A DNA stretch of 64,000 bases, from positions 1,288,501 to 1,352,500 of the forward strand of contig JABTUB010000001.1 in assembly GCA_015075585.1 (NCBI GenBank), in the 5' to 3' direction. The DNA is from Chloracidobacterium sp. (GTDB taxonomy: Bacteria > Acidobacteriota > Blastocatellia > Pyrinomonadales > Pyrinomonadaceae). The notes under the pieces are model-generated. The model worked only from the letters and a program-made list of their open reading frames with translations, was not told where the DNA came from and searched no databases. Position numbers and translations under genes: made by a program. Shown here one piece after another: positions 8,346 to 17,600 of the stretch (within the stretch, counting starts at the first letter, position 1; every line of letters starts with the position of its first letter).

Positions 8346-8367
8346 ATACCATACCTAAATATGGTAT
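8346..8367. promoter_or_regulatory. Inverted repeat at the start of the plus-strand AbiE module
   Basis: ATACCAT (8346–8352) and ATGGTAT (8361–8367) form a dyad with an 8-base spacer. It sits 20 bases before the preferred start ATG of the plus-strand AbiEi-like gene at 8388, where an autorepressor would act. Its arms differ from those of the dyad at 8222, so the two modules probably use different operators. Confidence 0.45.
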
Positions 8368-8387
8368 TTTGTGCATACGATTGCTTT

Positions 8388-9209
8388 ATGATAGTCGATA
8401 GATCACAACCCAGAATCGAAGAGTGGATAGAATCACAACTTGCTCATGGCAGGATGGCTTTCTCATTGGAGAGGATCAGGCAAGAGCTTTCACAGCATTC
8501 TGAAACTGCGATTATGCGGTCGCTGAATCGACTGTCACGCAAAGAGAAGGTCGTCTCAGTACATAAAGGATATTACCTTATTGTTCCGCCTCAATATTCG
8601 TCGCGAGGAATTCTGCCTCCCGTGCTTTTTATTGATGGGTTGATGAAATTTTTGGAACGCCAATATTATGTCGGACTGCTGAATGCTGCGGCATTTTACG
8701 GAGCAGCCCATCAAGTTCCTCAAGAGTTCTTCGTCTTTACAACTTTGCCGGCAATGAGGGCGACGACAAAGAAAGGCGTACGGATCAATTATATAAAAAG
8801 AAATGAGATCAATGAGAACCTGCTCGAAGCCCAAAAGACTGAAACGGGAATGGTCAAAATCTCATCGCCTGAACTTACTGCCGCAGATATAGTGCAGTTT
8901 CAGAAACGCATTGGAGGAATAAACCGTGCTGTGGAAGTCCTCTCTGAACTGACCGAATCCATGAGGATCGAAAAAATAGATACGGACTTTATCAGATCAG
9001 TTCCTACTGCGGTGGTTCAGCGGCTCGGATACCTGCTCGAAACGTCAGTAGGAGCGGAGGCTCTTTCCGACAAACTCTACGAGGCTGTTAAAATGAATGG
9101 TGAAGCTATTTTTCCTGTCCCTCTAAGCACGGCTGCAATGAAAAGGGGATTTCCAAAGGAAACCAGATGGAACATTATTGTAAATGAAAGGATAGATATT
9201 GAAGATTGA
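8388..9209 (+). CDS. AbiEi-like antitoxin (second AbiE module)
   Basis: 273 residues from ATG 8388 (MIVDRSQPRIEEW); an in-frame ATG at 8361 lies inside a dyad and is less likely. The N-terminus has a winged-helix-like segment (FSLERIRQELSQHSETAIMR...LNRLSRKEKVVSVHKGYYLIVPP) followed by the AbiEi-family core (YYVGLLNAAAFYGAAHQ, then an ELTAADIV helix). The stop TGA overlaps the TTG start of the next gene in the tetranucleotide TTGA, so antitoxin and toxin are translationally coupled. Role: neutralises the nucleotidyltransferase encoded next and probably represses the operon. Confidence 0.82.
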   Translation: MIVDRSQPRIEEWIESQLAHGRMAFSLERIRQELSQHSETAIMRSLNRLSRKEKVVSVHKGYYLIVPPQYSSRGILPPVLFIDGLMKFLERQYYVGLLNAAAFYGAAHQVPQEFFVFTTLPAMRATTKKGVRINYIKRNEINENLLEAQKTETGMVKISSPELTAADIVQFQKRIGGINRAVEVLSELTESMRIEKIDTDFIRSVPTAVVQRLGYLLETSVGAEALSDKLYEAVKMNGEAIFPVPLSTAAMKRGFPKETRWNIIVNERIDIED

Positions 9210-9994
9210 TTCCGCGTGCGTATATCACACAATGGGCAAATTTTGTCCCTTGGCAAACAGATGAACAGGTCGAGCAGGACTTGGTGATATCACGTGCGTT
9301 GATCGAGATATTTTCTGATGACTTTTTACGCGAACATTTAGCGTTTCGTGGTGGCACGGCCTTACATAAACTCTACCTAAATCCACAGGCTCGATACTCG
9401 GAAGATATTGACCTCGTTCAGATCAAGCCTGAACCGATCAAAGAAACACTCACGCACCTTCAAAAGAAATTGGAATTTCTAGGACAAGGATCAATCGCTC
9501 AAAAGAGGGATAACAATACGTTGAAATTTCGTTTTGAATCAGAAGTTCCTCCAGTTCAGCCGTTACGATTAAAGGTTGAGATAAACTGTCGCGAACATTT
9601 TAACGTACTCGGACTAAAAGAACATCCGTTTGCTGTGGAGTCGGACTGGTTTAATGGAAGCACTAACATTTTTACCTACGAGATCGAAGAACTTCTGGGA
9701 ACTAAACTCCGGGCTTTGTATCAACGCAGAAAAGGACGCGACCTATACGATCTTTACAAAGCATATCAGAAAGATAAACTTGATTCCGAAAAGATCGTGG
9801 AAATTTATAAGAAATACATCGCTTTTTCTGTAGATCATCCGCCATCAAGAAAGCAATTCATTCAAAATCTCGAAGCCAAAATGCAAGACAGCGAATTTCT
9901 CGGCGATACCGTTGCTCTGCTCCGACCATCAGAACGGTACGCTCCAAAAGAAGCTTATGATTTTATAATCGCGGAACTTGTAGAAAGAATCTGA
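9206..9994 (+). CDS. AbiEii-like nucleotidyltransferase toxin (second AbiE module)
   Basis: 262 residues starting at TTG 9206, which overlaps the upstream stop; no ATG exists nearby in frame, and the coupled overlap supports this start. The nucleotidyltransferase core is complete: FRGGTALHKLY (48–57) and YSEDIDLVQ (64–72), then EELLGTKLRALYQRRKGRDLYDLY, the second conserved block of the family. Toxins of this group modify a nucleic acid or nucleotide target in the cytoplasm and are neutralised by the AbiEi partner. Unlike the minus-strand toxin at 7132 this one is full-length and looks functional. It converges on the integrase fragment at 10023. Confidence 0.85.
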   Translation: MIPRAYITQWANFVPWQTDEQVEQDLVISRALIEIFSDDFLREHLAFRGGTALHKLYLNPQARYSEDIDLVQIKPEPIKETLTHLQKKLEFLGQGSIAQKRDNNTLKFRFESEVPPVQPLRLKVEINCREHFNVLGLKEHPFAVESDWFNGSTNIFTYEIEELLGTKLRALYQRRKGRDLYDLYKAYQKDKLDSEKIVEIYKKYIAFSVDHPPSRKQFIQNLEAKMQDSEFLGDTVALLRPSERYAPKEAYDFIIAELVERI

Positions 9995-10022
9995 CTTTAT
10001 GGCCTGAAATTAATTCCAACTT

Positions 10023-10951
10023 TTAGCGATTATCACTATCGAGTAGCGATTTGGCCTGCAACGCCGCAGCCTCATCAAATTCTGTGTACTCAAAACTTGT
10101 CTGCATCTTCTTATGTCCGGCGCCTCGTTGTGCGAGTTTGTCGGAGTAACCGAGGCGTCCTAATCTTGTTACCCAATCTCGTCGAAGATCACGGAGACGG
10201 AGTCCGGGACAGCCAGCGGCGGTACGCACTATGTTCCAGGATTTCTTGAAAGTTGTATGCGGAAATACCATGTTATCGAGATTAGCTGAATGATCTGGTG
10301 TTACATTCTTAGACTTCTCCAGAAACTTCCAGAGTTCCAGAAGTGCTTCCTTCATGCGCTCGGTTATCACGGCAAGACGTTCCTCACGGAGTTTGCCTTT
10401 GTAAGAAACTAACTTTGTAATGTTACGGCAGCCGCCTTTTTCGTCGAAAAGATCCCGCCAGCGAATAGGTTCGTATTTTGCCTTATCCTTGCTGTGATCA
10501 TTTACAGGATAAAGCTCACTTGGCCGAGCACCGGAGTCCCGGAGTGTTATGATTAGAGTAAACAAACGAGGAGCAGTAGTTGTGATCAGCTTTCTGGCCT
10601 CAATAAGCAGCTTTTTCTCCTGTGGGCTGGTGACCGTAACCGTCCGCCGGTTTTCAAAAGATTTGTCAATAAAATCGTCAAAATCAGGTACTTCCTTTAT
10701 CCATTTCTTTTTCTTCGCTTTACGGAACATCGCGCGAATGGATTCAAAATCTCGATTGACAGCTGTGATCGAAACAGTTTTGAGACGCTTTCGTTTGTAT
10801 TTGCGGAAATGCGTTTCATCAATTTCGTTGACTAGCTCTCGTCCAAGTTCATTAGAGATACGATCAATTTTGAGGCGTTCGGATTCCCATGTTCGCATTC
10901 CTTCCACCTTTTTTCCGTCAATGTATACTGGAGGAATGACATATTCATTTT
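10023..10951 (-). pseudogene. Tyrosine integrase, C-terminal 306 codons (interrupted gene)
   Basis: This is the catalytic part of a site-specific tyrosine recombinase. Motifs read in order: RDSGARPSEL (first Arg), LRDLRRDWVTRL (box II, with Arg replacing the usual His before DLR), GAGHKKMQ (second His), and FEYTEFDE (nucleophilic Tyr). The gene is separated from its first 80 codons (13093–13332) by the ISXO2-like element; joining across the 8-bp duplication reads KNE–YVIPP without a frame break, for an original protein of about 386 residues. Integration or excision of the island would need precise loss of the insertion. The ATG at 10958 lies in IS sequence and is not the native start. Confidence 0.9.
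10944..10951. repeat. Target-site duplication TTCATTTT (partner 13093–13100)
   Basis: The same 8-mer flanks both termini of the ISXO2-like element, marking its insertion into the integrase gene. Confidence 0.95.
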
Positions 10952-10997
10952 GGGTCATGACTAGTTAAACATCCTTTATAGTAGGATAACGCTAGTA

Positions 10998-11311
10998 ATG
11001 ACAGGTAGTTACAAGATACTAAAGCGTTCTCGAATTTCGAGAGCAAAATTTCGTCAGATATTGAAGTATTTTTCACTTGATCTGACGGCATCACAGATCA
11101 CCGAATTGACGGGTTTGAACCGGAACACGGTGAACAGATATTTGAAAAAGATTCGTGAGTCGGTGGCAGCTTTCTGTGAAAGCGAATCTCCGTTTTCAGG
11201 AGTGGTCGAGCTGGACGAATCATACTTTGGTGCAAGAAGAGTTCGCGGAAAGCGAGGACGCGGAGCATACGGGAAAACGATCGTTTTCGGTATCTACAAA
11301 CGAAACGGCAA
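10998..11311 (+). pseudogene. ISXO2-like transposase, N-terminal part
   Basis: Encodes a helix-turn-helix segment (LTASQITELTGLNRNTVNRY) and the start of the ISXO2 catalytic domain with the first catalytic Asp in VVELDESYFGARRVRGKRGRG. The frame is cut at KRNGK by IS256 copy B and resumes at 12717 as VYTEIVPNCSRK. With the insertion removed the protein is about 225 residues and shows no other damage. Confidence 0.9.
11304..11311. repeat. Target-site duplication AACGGCAA (partner 12709–12716)
   Basis: Perfect 8-mer on both sides of IS256 copy B; 8 bp is a usual duplication length for the IS256 family. Confidence 0.95.
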
Positions 11312-12708
11312 GAGGGTGTAAATAATTTTGTGTAAATGGTCATTAACGGTCGAATGGGATAAGGTTCGGCGAGGGAGGAAAGATGACCATAGACAACGAG
11401 CTGATTGACAATTTATTGAAGGACTATAAGAAGCCGGAGGATCTGATCGGGGAGGACGGATTGCTGAAGCAGTTGACGAAGCGGCTGCTGGAGCGAGCGA
11501 TGGCGGCAGAGCTGACCGAGCACGTGGGATACGAAAAGCATGAGGCGTCGGGCAGAGGCAGCGGCAATTCGCGCAACGGGACATCGAGAAAGACGCTGAA
11601 AGGCAACTTTGGCACAGTACCGATCGAGGTGCCGCGTGACCGGGCGGGGACGTTCGAGCCGCAGATCGTCGGCAAGCATCAGACGCGATTCACGGGTTTG
11701 ACGAGAAGATCATATCGCTTTACGCACGTGGGATGTCGACCCGCGAGATACAGCGACACATCGAAGAGATCTACCAGGTGGAAGTCTCGCCGACGCTTGT
11801 TTCGACAGTCACCGATGCGGTCATTGATGAAGTAAAAGCGTGGCAGAACCGGCGACTTGACGAGGTCTACCCGATCCTTTACCTGGACGCTCTTCAGTTC
11901 AAGGTTCGAGACCAGGGCCACGTTCGAAACAAGGCCGTTTATCTGGCGATCGGTGTCAACATGGACGGATTGAAGGAAGTGCTGGGCATGTGGATAGCTC
12001 AGAGTGAGGGGCAAAGTTCTGGCTTTCGGTCGTCACCGAACTCAAGAACCGCGTTAATGACATCATTATCGCCTGTGTTGACGGGCTCAAAGGCTTTCCC
12101 GAAGCGATCGAGACCGTGTTTCCAAAAGCTGAGGTACAGTTGTGCATCGTCCACATGGTACGCCATTCGCTCAATTACGTCGGCTGGAAGGAGCGTAAAG
12201 AAGTGGCCCGGGACCTTAAAACGATCTATAGCTCGGCGACTGACGCAGAGGCCGAACAGCGGCTCGACGAATTTGCGACAAGTGGGATGCCCGCTTTCCG
12301 ACGATCTCTCGAAGCTGGCGCTCGAACTGGACCCGCATAATCCCATTTTGCCTATCCGCCGGAGATCAGACGCGTGATCTATACGACCAACGCCATCGAG
12401 TCGCTCAATATGACGCTTCGCAAAGTGACAAAGGCCCGCGGATCATTTCCAAATGACGAGGCCGTGCAAAAACTGCTCTATCTCGCTCTGCGAAATATCA
12501 CAAAAAAATGGACCATGCCGATCCGCGATTGGAAGGCCGCCCTCAGCCGGTTCGCTATCGTCTACGAAGACCGGCTGCCACAGAGTTGACAAGATCGGGC
12601 TATGGAAACCGTGGAAAAATAAAAGACATTTTTCCACCGTTCCCACAGCCCCTGCTACTACTACTGAAAATGAAGGGAGATCATTTACACAAAGAACTTG
12701 ACACTACC
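11312..12708 (+). mobile_element. IS256-family insertion sequence, copy B (transposase frameshifted)
   Basis: Begins GAGGGTGTAAAT and ends GACACTACC, inverted relative to copy A. It is 1397 bases, 8 shorter than copy A, and that difference equals the sum of five small deletions found by comparison (T near 11700, G near 12010, 3 bases near 12053, C near 12278, TT near 12346). Outside these the copies are almost identical. It lies inside the ISXO2-like transposase gene. Confidence 0.95.
11383..12589 (+). pseudogene. IS256-family transposase with several frameshifts
   Basis: Same gene as 5825–7039 but broken by one-base losses in short runs (TTTT to TTT in FTGFDE; GGGGG to GGGG before AKFWLSV; GCC to GC in EFADKWD) and a two-base loss in the T run of IIPFFAYPP, plus an in-frame 3-base loss. 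The first intact stretch covers about the first 106 residues. In two places CAGC in copy A reads CGAC here (Gln to Arg). Either natural decay or consensus errors; the product as read cannot be active. Confidence 0.92.
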
Positions 12709-12716
12709 AACGGCAA

Positions 12717-13074
12717 AGTCTATACCGAGATTGTTCCTAACTGCTCTCGTAAAACGCTTTACGCTATTTTAGAAGGCAAGGTGAATAAGACTTCGACCGT
12801 CCATACAGACGGCTTTCGTGCCTATCATTCGCTGGTCGATCTTGGTTACAAAAAGCATTACCGCATCGACCACAGCAAGGATGTTTTCGCCCTCGGCACC
12901 AATCACATCAACGGCATCGAAAGCTTCTGGGGCTATGCGAAAGTCCGTCTCGTGAAGTTCCGCGGTATGCGAAAATCTACCTTCTACTTGCACCTAAAAG
13001 AATGTGAGTTTAGATTCAATTACAGACAACAAAATCTTTACTCAATTCTCTTAAATGTTGTCAAAGAACTATGA
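12717..13074 (+). pseudogene. ISXO2-like transposase, C-terminal part
   Basis: Continues the transposase split at 11311. It holds the second catalytic Asp (VHTDGFRAY) and the C-terminal ISXO2 signature (HINGIESFWGYAKVRLVKFRG), ending at TGA/TAA just before the right inverted repeat. Frame joins perfectly across the AACGGCAA duplication (R-N-G-K-V-Y-T). Confidence 0.9.
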
Positions 13075-13092
13075 CTTAACTAGTCATGACCC

Positions 13093-13332
13093 TTCATTTT
13101 TATACCATTCAGCCAGTTTTTTGAACGTCATTTCGCGTCCTTCAATGTAACCTTGACCACGAGCGTCGCTTTCTTCTAAAATTTCAATGGCAAGTTGTTC
13201 AGCATGGGTTGGGTTGAGCGCTCTTTTGTAGATTTGTTTTACTTTGCCGTTTGAATCACGAAGCTGCACTCGGGCATAGATGTGTCCTGTCTTCTTATCT
13301 GTCCAAACGTAGCCTGCTTTCCTTCGTCCCAT
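13093..13332 (-). pseudogene. Tyrosine integrase, N-terminal 80 codons (interrupted gene)
   Basis: Starts at ATG 13332 (MGRRKAGYVWTDKKTGHIYA) and encodes the DNA-binding N-terminal region of the integrase whose catalytic part is at 10023–10951. The reading frame as it stands runs three codons into the ISXO2-like terminus and stops at 13084. Two 21-bp repeats abut the start codon on the upstream side, then comes a tRNA-Lys remnant 143 bases away, the usual arrangement of an integrase next to its attachment site. Confidence 0.88.
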
Positions 13333-13372
13333 CTAACTATTTTCTAACTATATCTACCTATTTTCTAACTAT
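13331..13372. repeat. Two tandem 21-bp repeats abutting the integrase start codon
   Basis: 13331–13351 and 13352–13372 are 21-base units differing at a single base (core CTATTTTCTAACTAT). The period of two helical turns puts both copies on the same DNA face. Position between int and the tRNA remnant suits integrase arm-type sites or a repressor operator for int. Confidence 0.8.
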
Positions 13373-13432
13373 TCCAAGTCAGTTTAGGTAATTAGTATAC
13401 ACCGAAAACAGCATGAAAACAAAGGATTTATT

Positions 13433-13455
13433 GGGTTAGAGGATGATTCTAACCC
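13433..13455. repeat. Inverted repeat between int and the tRNA-Lys remnant
   Basis: GGGTTAGA and TCTAACCC arms around a short GGATGAT loop. It replaces the position where the 5' half of an intact tRNA would sit and may be part of the attachment region. Confidence 0.5.
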
Positions 13456-13474
13456 GAAATGATTTTGATTTGGA

Positions 13475-13524
13475 AGTGGCTTTTAACCATTGGGTCCCAG
13501 GTTCGAGTCCTGGTCGGATCACCA
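13475..13524 (+). other. 3' half of a tRNA-Lys(TTT) gene: probable attachment site
   Basis: An anticodon arm AGTGG–CTTTTAA–CCATT (anticodon TTT), a five-base variable loop, a perfect T arm CCAGG–TTCGAGT–CCTGG, an acceptor 3' strand TCGGATC, discriminator A and encoded CCA are all present. No matching GATCCGA acceptor 5' strand or D arm lies upstream. A tRNA 3' half next to an integrase gene is the hallmark of an att site; the intact tRNA-Lys should lie at the other island end, left of this window. Confidence 0.82.
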
Positions 13525-13544
13525 TCAATTTTGTTCGTTCCGGA

Positions 13545-13566
13545 ACGGCCCGTAAAGGGTCGTTTT
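13545..13566 (+). terminator. Terminator downstream of the tRNA-Lys remnant
   Basis: ACGGCCC–GTAAA–GGGTCGT stem followed by TTT, 20 bases after the CCA end; probably the original tRNA terminator left on the chromosomal side of the junction. Confidence 0.65.
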
Positions 13567-13672
13567 CCGTTTCGATGGCATATTGCTGTCTATTGTCCCT
13601 GAAGATTTGCTCCCGGTGATTCGAGATACCATTGCGAATAGCACAGCTGGTAAACCGCATGTTAACGCGGTC

Positions 13673-13700
13673 TTGACAAATTTTCTCAATAGAATATGCT
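13673..13700 (+). promoter_or_regulatory. Promoter of the metal-efflux operon
   Basis: TTGACA (13673–13678), 16-base spacer, TATGCT (13695–13700). Transcription would start about 13707, four bases before the ATG at 13711, so the message for the first gene may be leaderless. Confidence 0.6.
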
Positions 13701-13710
13701 CTACTGATAG

Positions 13711-14088
13711 ATGAGGCGTTGGCTTTTAGCATTGATGATCGTCGCGGCGGTGGCGAGTGGTGTGTCGGCGGGTATGCCGCTGCATACTGATGACCACTTG
13801 ATGCCGAAGTGTTGCGACAAGGCTAAAAGCGGCGAACATTCAAATGAAGCTGAGGCTACTCGTTTGTGCTGTTTGCTTGACTGCTCATCGCCGGCGCCCG
13901 CGCAAACGGGCCTTCAATTTAATTTCTCGCCGGCCACGGTCGCGGTGATCGATCTTACGCGAGCGTATTATTCTGAGCTCGATCTGCGGGCTAATTATGC
14001 TTTCGAGACGTCAGTATTCTATCGAACGGCACGAGATATTCCCGACTTCCCGCCAAAGTTCCTTCAACACAGTTCGTTTTTGATCTAG
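13711..14088 (+). CDS. Small secreted Cys-rich protein heading the metal-efflux operon
   Basis: 125 residues with a signal peptide (RRWLLALMIVAAVASGVSAG). The mature N-terminal part has two His residues and five Cys in the pattern KCC...LCCLLDC, which could hold a soft metal ion; the C-terminal part is unassigned and ends PPKFLQHSSFLI. It is the first gene after the promoter at 13673 and precedes a lipoprotein and a CusA-type pump, so a periplasmic metal-binding or sensing role is a reasonable inference. No named family recognised. Confidence 0.6.
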   Translation: MRRWLLALMIVAAVASGVSAGMPLHTDDHLMPKCCDKAKSGEHSNEAEATRLCCLLDCSSPAPAQTGLQFNFSPATVAVIDLTRAYYSELDLRANYAFETSVFYRTARDIPDFPPKFLQHSSFLI

Positions 14089-14222
14089 CTTCGGGGGCGT
14101 AGTGCGCCTTTTTAAGGGTGCATCAGCGCCTTTTTGGCTATTTCGCATTGTCCGGGTGCGCGTTTTCGCGGGCATTCGATAGTATTCAAAAGATCCAATT
14201 TTTCCTGTGAGGAGTTAATTCT

Positions 14223-14657
14223 ATGAGAAGCACATTTTTGCTCAGTATTTCGGCTATCCTTTTTGCTGCTTTGGTTGTTACCGCGGGATGCGGTTCTACT
14301 TCGTCCAACGCCCCGGCGGGTAAGACGATAGTGTCCGGCTCCGCGGGCAACAACCTTACCGCAACTATTGCTAACACCGATGGTGTCCTACGGAAAGGAC
14401 CGCAGGAGTTCACCTTGACGTTCAGCGATGCGGGCGGAAAACCTGTCGATGTCGGCTCGGTAGGCTTTAACAACTACATGGCTCCAATGGGCAGCATGGC
14501 GGCGATGAATAACGCAGCGACACTGACGACTACCGGCACGCCGGGCGTTTACAAGGGCAAGATCGAAGTTGAAATGGCCGGCGAATGGCAGGCTCAGATC
14601 ACGTACGAAGGAGCCGCGGGCAAGGGCTCGTTCTCGCTGCCGATCATCGCTAAGTAA
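14223..14657 (+). CDS. YtkA/FixH-like lipoprotein in metal-efflux operon
   Basis: 144 residues. The signal peptide ends in a lipobox (VVTAGC, Cys about residue 23), so the protein should be lipid-anchored in the periplasm. The mature domain resembles the YtkA/FixH-like immunoglobulin-type fold: [29 protein letters not shown], then a Met-rich loop ([14 protein letters not shown]) and a final beta region [12 protein letters not shown]. The Met-rich loop would suit Cu(I) or Ag(I). A good ribosome-binding site (GAGGAG) precedes the ATG. The CusA gene follows eight bases later. Confidence 0.7.
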   Translation: MRSTFLLSISAILFAALVVTAGCGSTSSNAPAGKTIVSGSAGNNLTATIANTDGVLRKGPQEFTLTFSDAGGKPVDVGSVGFNNYMAPMGSMAAMNNAATLTTTGTPGVYKGKIEVEMAGEWQAQITYEGAAGKGSFSLPIIAK

Positions 14658-14665
14658 CAGGCTGT

Positions 14666-17600
14666 ATGATCCATAAGATCATCGAGTGGTCGCTCAAGAA
14701 CCGCGGCATCGTCATTGCGTTATACATTGGCGTCGCCGTTGCGGGATATTGGGCTCTTGTTCACACACCGATCGATGCGATCCCTGATCTCTCAGATAAT
14801 CAGGTGATCGTTTTCACGGATTGGACGGGCCGCTCGCCGCAGGAGGTCGAAGATCAGGTAACGTATCCGCTGGTTACCAATCTTCAAGGGCTTCCGGGCG
14901 TGCGGACTGTCCGCGCGAATTCCGCATTCGGTTTCTCGATGATCAACGTTATTTTCGAGGACGGCGTCGATCTGTATTGGGCTCGAACTCGTGTCCTCGA
15001 GCGGCTCAATCTTGTCTCGAAGCAGCTTCCGTCCGGTGTCGTCCCGACGCTCGGCCCTGACGCGACGGGCGTCGGCGAGGTGTTCTGGTACACTCTCGAA
15101 TCGGACACGATGAACGCCCGTGATCTGCGGACGGTGCAGGATTGGTTCGTCCGTTATCAGTTAAATTCCGTGGAAGGCGTTGCCGAGGTTGCCTCGGTCG
15201 GCGGATATGTTCAGCAGTACCAGATCGATGTTGACCCGAACAAACTGCGCGGCGTCAACATACCGATGTCCGCGATCTTTGAGTCAGTTGAGCGGTCGAA
15301 TAACAATGTCGGCGGCAATGTCCTGGAACAAAGCGGCCAGTGGGCAGTGATCAGGGGCATCGGATTGATCGACACGGTCGAGGATGTCGAGAATATCGTC
15401 ATCGGCTCGTCAGGCGGTACGCCGATCTTTATAAAGAATGTTGCGGACGTCAAGATCGGCAATGCATTCCGCACCGGAGCACTCGATAAGAATGGCCACG
15501 AAGCGGTCGGCGGCGTTGTCATTGCCCGAAGCGGCGTGAATGCACTGACGGTGATCGACGCCGTGAAGAAAAAGATCGATTCGCTGCAGGCCGGATTGCC
15601 TCCGGGCGTTAAGATCGTATCGTTCTATGACCGCACGCAGTTGATACAGCGTGCCACCGATACGCTGAAACGCTCGCTTATCGAAGAACTGATCCTGGTA
15701 ACCCTCGCGCATATCATCTTCCTTGCACATTTTCGGTCGATCCTGATCGTAACGATACCGCTGCCGCTGGCGGTACTTATGTCTTTTCTTTTTATGTATT
15801 TCATGGGCATCAGTTCCAACCTGATGTCGCTGTCAGGCATTGCGATCGCTATCGGGGTGCTTGTGGATGCGGGCATCGTTGTTACTGAGAACGCCATGCG
15901 GTACATAGAGCTTCGAAAGATCGATACGAAAGACAAAAAGGCTGTTTGGGATGTCGTTCTCGAATCGACAAAGCTCGTCGGGCGTCCGGTCTTCTTTTCG
16001 ATGGCCATCATCATCCTGGCGTTCATTCCGGTGTTCGCGCTGATCGGCCAGGAAGGCAAACTCTTTCATCCGCTTGCATTTACAAAGACCTTTGCGATGG
16101 CCGGAGCGACCATCCTCGCCGTCACGCTGGTGCCGGTGCTCTGCACGTTCTTGATCCGCGGAAAGGTTCACTCGGAGAATTCGAATATCGTGATGCGGTT
16201 CCTGCGGCGGCTCTACGAACCTGTGCTGAGGTTCGCCCTAAGGCATCGCCTCGTATCGGTCGGCATAGCCGTCGTGATGTTCGCTGCGGCACTTTTGATG
16301 ACGACGCGTATCGGCAGCGAATTTATGCCGCCGCTCAATGAGGGCGACGTATTGTTCATGCCCGTTACCGATCCTGCGATCTCGATCGACGAAGCCGCTC
16401 GCATTTTGAGCAAACAGGACGAGATCCTCGCTTCGATCCCCGAGGTCGCATGGGCCGTCGGAAAAGCCGGCCGCGCAGACACCTCGACCGATCCTTCGCC
16501 GACAAATATGAATGAGACGATCATTCACCTAAAGCCGGAAAGTGAATGGCGGGCGGGCTATACGCGAGAGAGCCTGATAAACGAGATGGATGAAAAGCTG
16601 CGAATGCCGGGCGTAACCAATATCTGGACGCAGCCGATCATCAACCGCATCGAAATGCTCGCAACGGGTATTCGAACACAGATCGGCATCAAAATATTCG
16701 GCAACGATCTGAAGGAACTTGAGAGCTTGTCGCGGCAGGTCGCGGACATCGTTAAACGCGTGCCGGGAGCGGTTGACGTATATCCTGAGCAGATCGGCGG
16801 TTCGCCATACGTTGACATAAAGATCGATCGGGCGGCTGCTGCCCGATACGGTATCGACATCGGTATCATCCAGGACACGATCGAGAAAGGGATCGGCGAA
16901 ACTAACCTTTCGATCACGATCGAGGGCCGCCGTCGTTTCCCCGTACGTGTTCGCTATGCCGAACAGTATCGCGACACTGTCGAAGCACTCGGGCAGATAC
17001 CTGTCGAAGTGCCGGGCGGCGCGACCGTTCCGCTTGCTCAGGTAGCTCAGATACGAAAAGTTACCGGTGCGACCATGATCCAAAGCGAGGATGGATTGCT
17101 GCGCGGCACGGTGCTGCTTAACGTACGCGGGCGCGATGTCGGCAGCTTTATCAGCGATGCGAAGGATGCAGTGTCCGGACTCCGGCTTCCGACCGGCTAT
17201 TACATCGAATGGAGCGGTCAGTACGAGAATCAGCAGCGTGCCAAAGGCCGCTTGATAATCGTGCTTCCGATCGTCCTCATCATCATATTCGCGTTGCTGT
17301 ATTTCACGTATCACTCAGTGATCGAAGCGGTGCACGTATTGATGGCGGTGCCGTTCGCGTTGACCGGCGGCGTTTATCTGGTGTGGCTGCTGGGGTACAA
17401 CTTTTCGGTTGCGGTGTGGGTCGGTTTTATCGCTCTCTTCGGTACCGCAGTGCAGACCGCGGTGGTGATGGTCATCTACCTGAACGAAGCCGTCCATAAG
17501 ATGCAGGATGAAACGGGCCGTAAATTGACAAAGGCCGAGCTTATGCAGGCGGTTATCGATGGCGCATTATTGCGGCTCCGGCCAAAGGTGATGACCGTTA

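Larger units (their letters stand above)
10952..13092 (+). mobile_element. ISXO2-like (IS1595-family) element, itself split by IS256 copy B
   Basis: Terminal inverted repeats GGGTCATGACTAGTTAA (10952–10968) and its complement (13076–13092) bound the element, with an 8-bp duplication TTCATTTT on each side. Subtracting the nested IS256 copy and one 8-bp duplication leaves about 736 bases, enough for one ISXO2-type transposase. A related, more degraded copy begins at 24239. Confidence 0.92.

Noticed and set aside
13331..13372. Start of a CRISPR array
   Set aside because: Only two directly adjacent 21-bp units without spacers; fits integrase-binding or operator repeats better. No other CRISPR-like array was seen.
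13436..13732. Minus-strand open frame reading RPGLEPGTQWLKATSK
   Set aside because: This peptide is the complement of the tRNA-Lys remnant, a well-known spurious translation of tRNA 3' ends.
16529..17314. Minus-strand open frame of 261 codons in cusA
   Set aside because: Antisense shadow in a high-GC gene with a fully recognisable plus-strand product.
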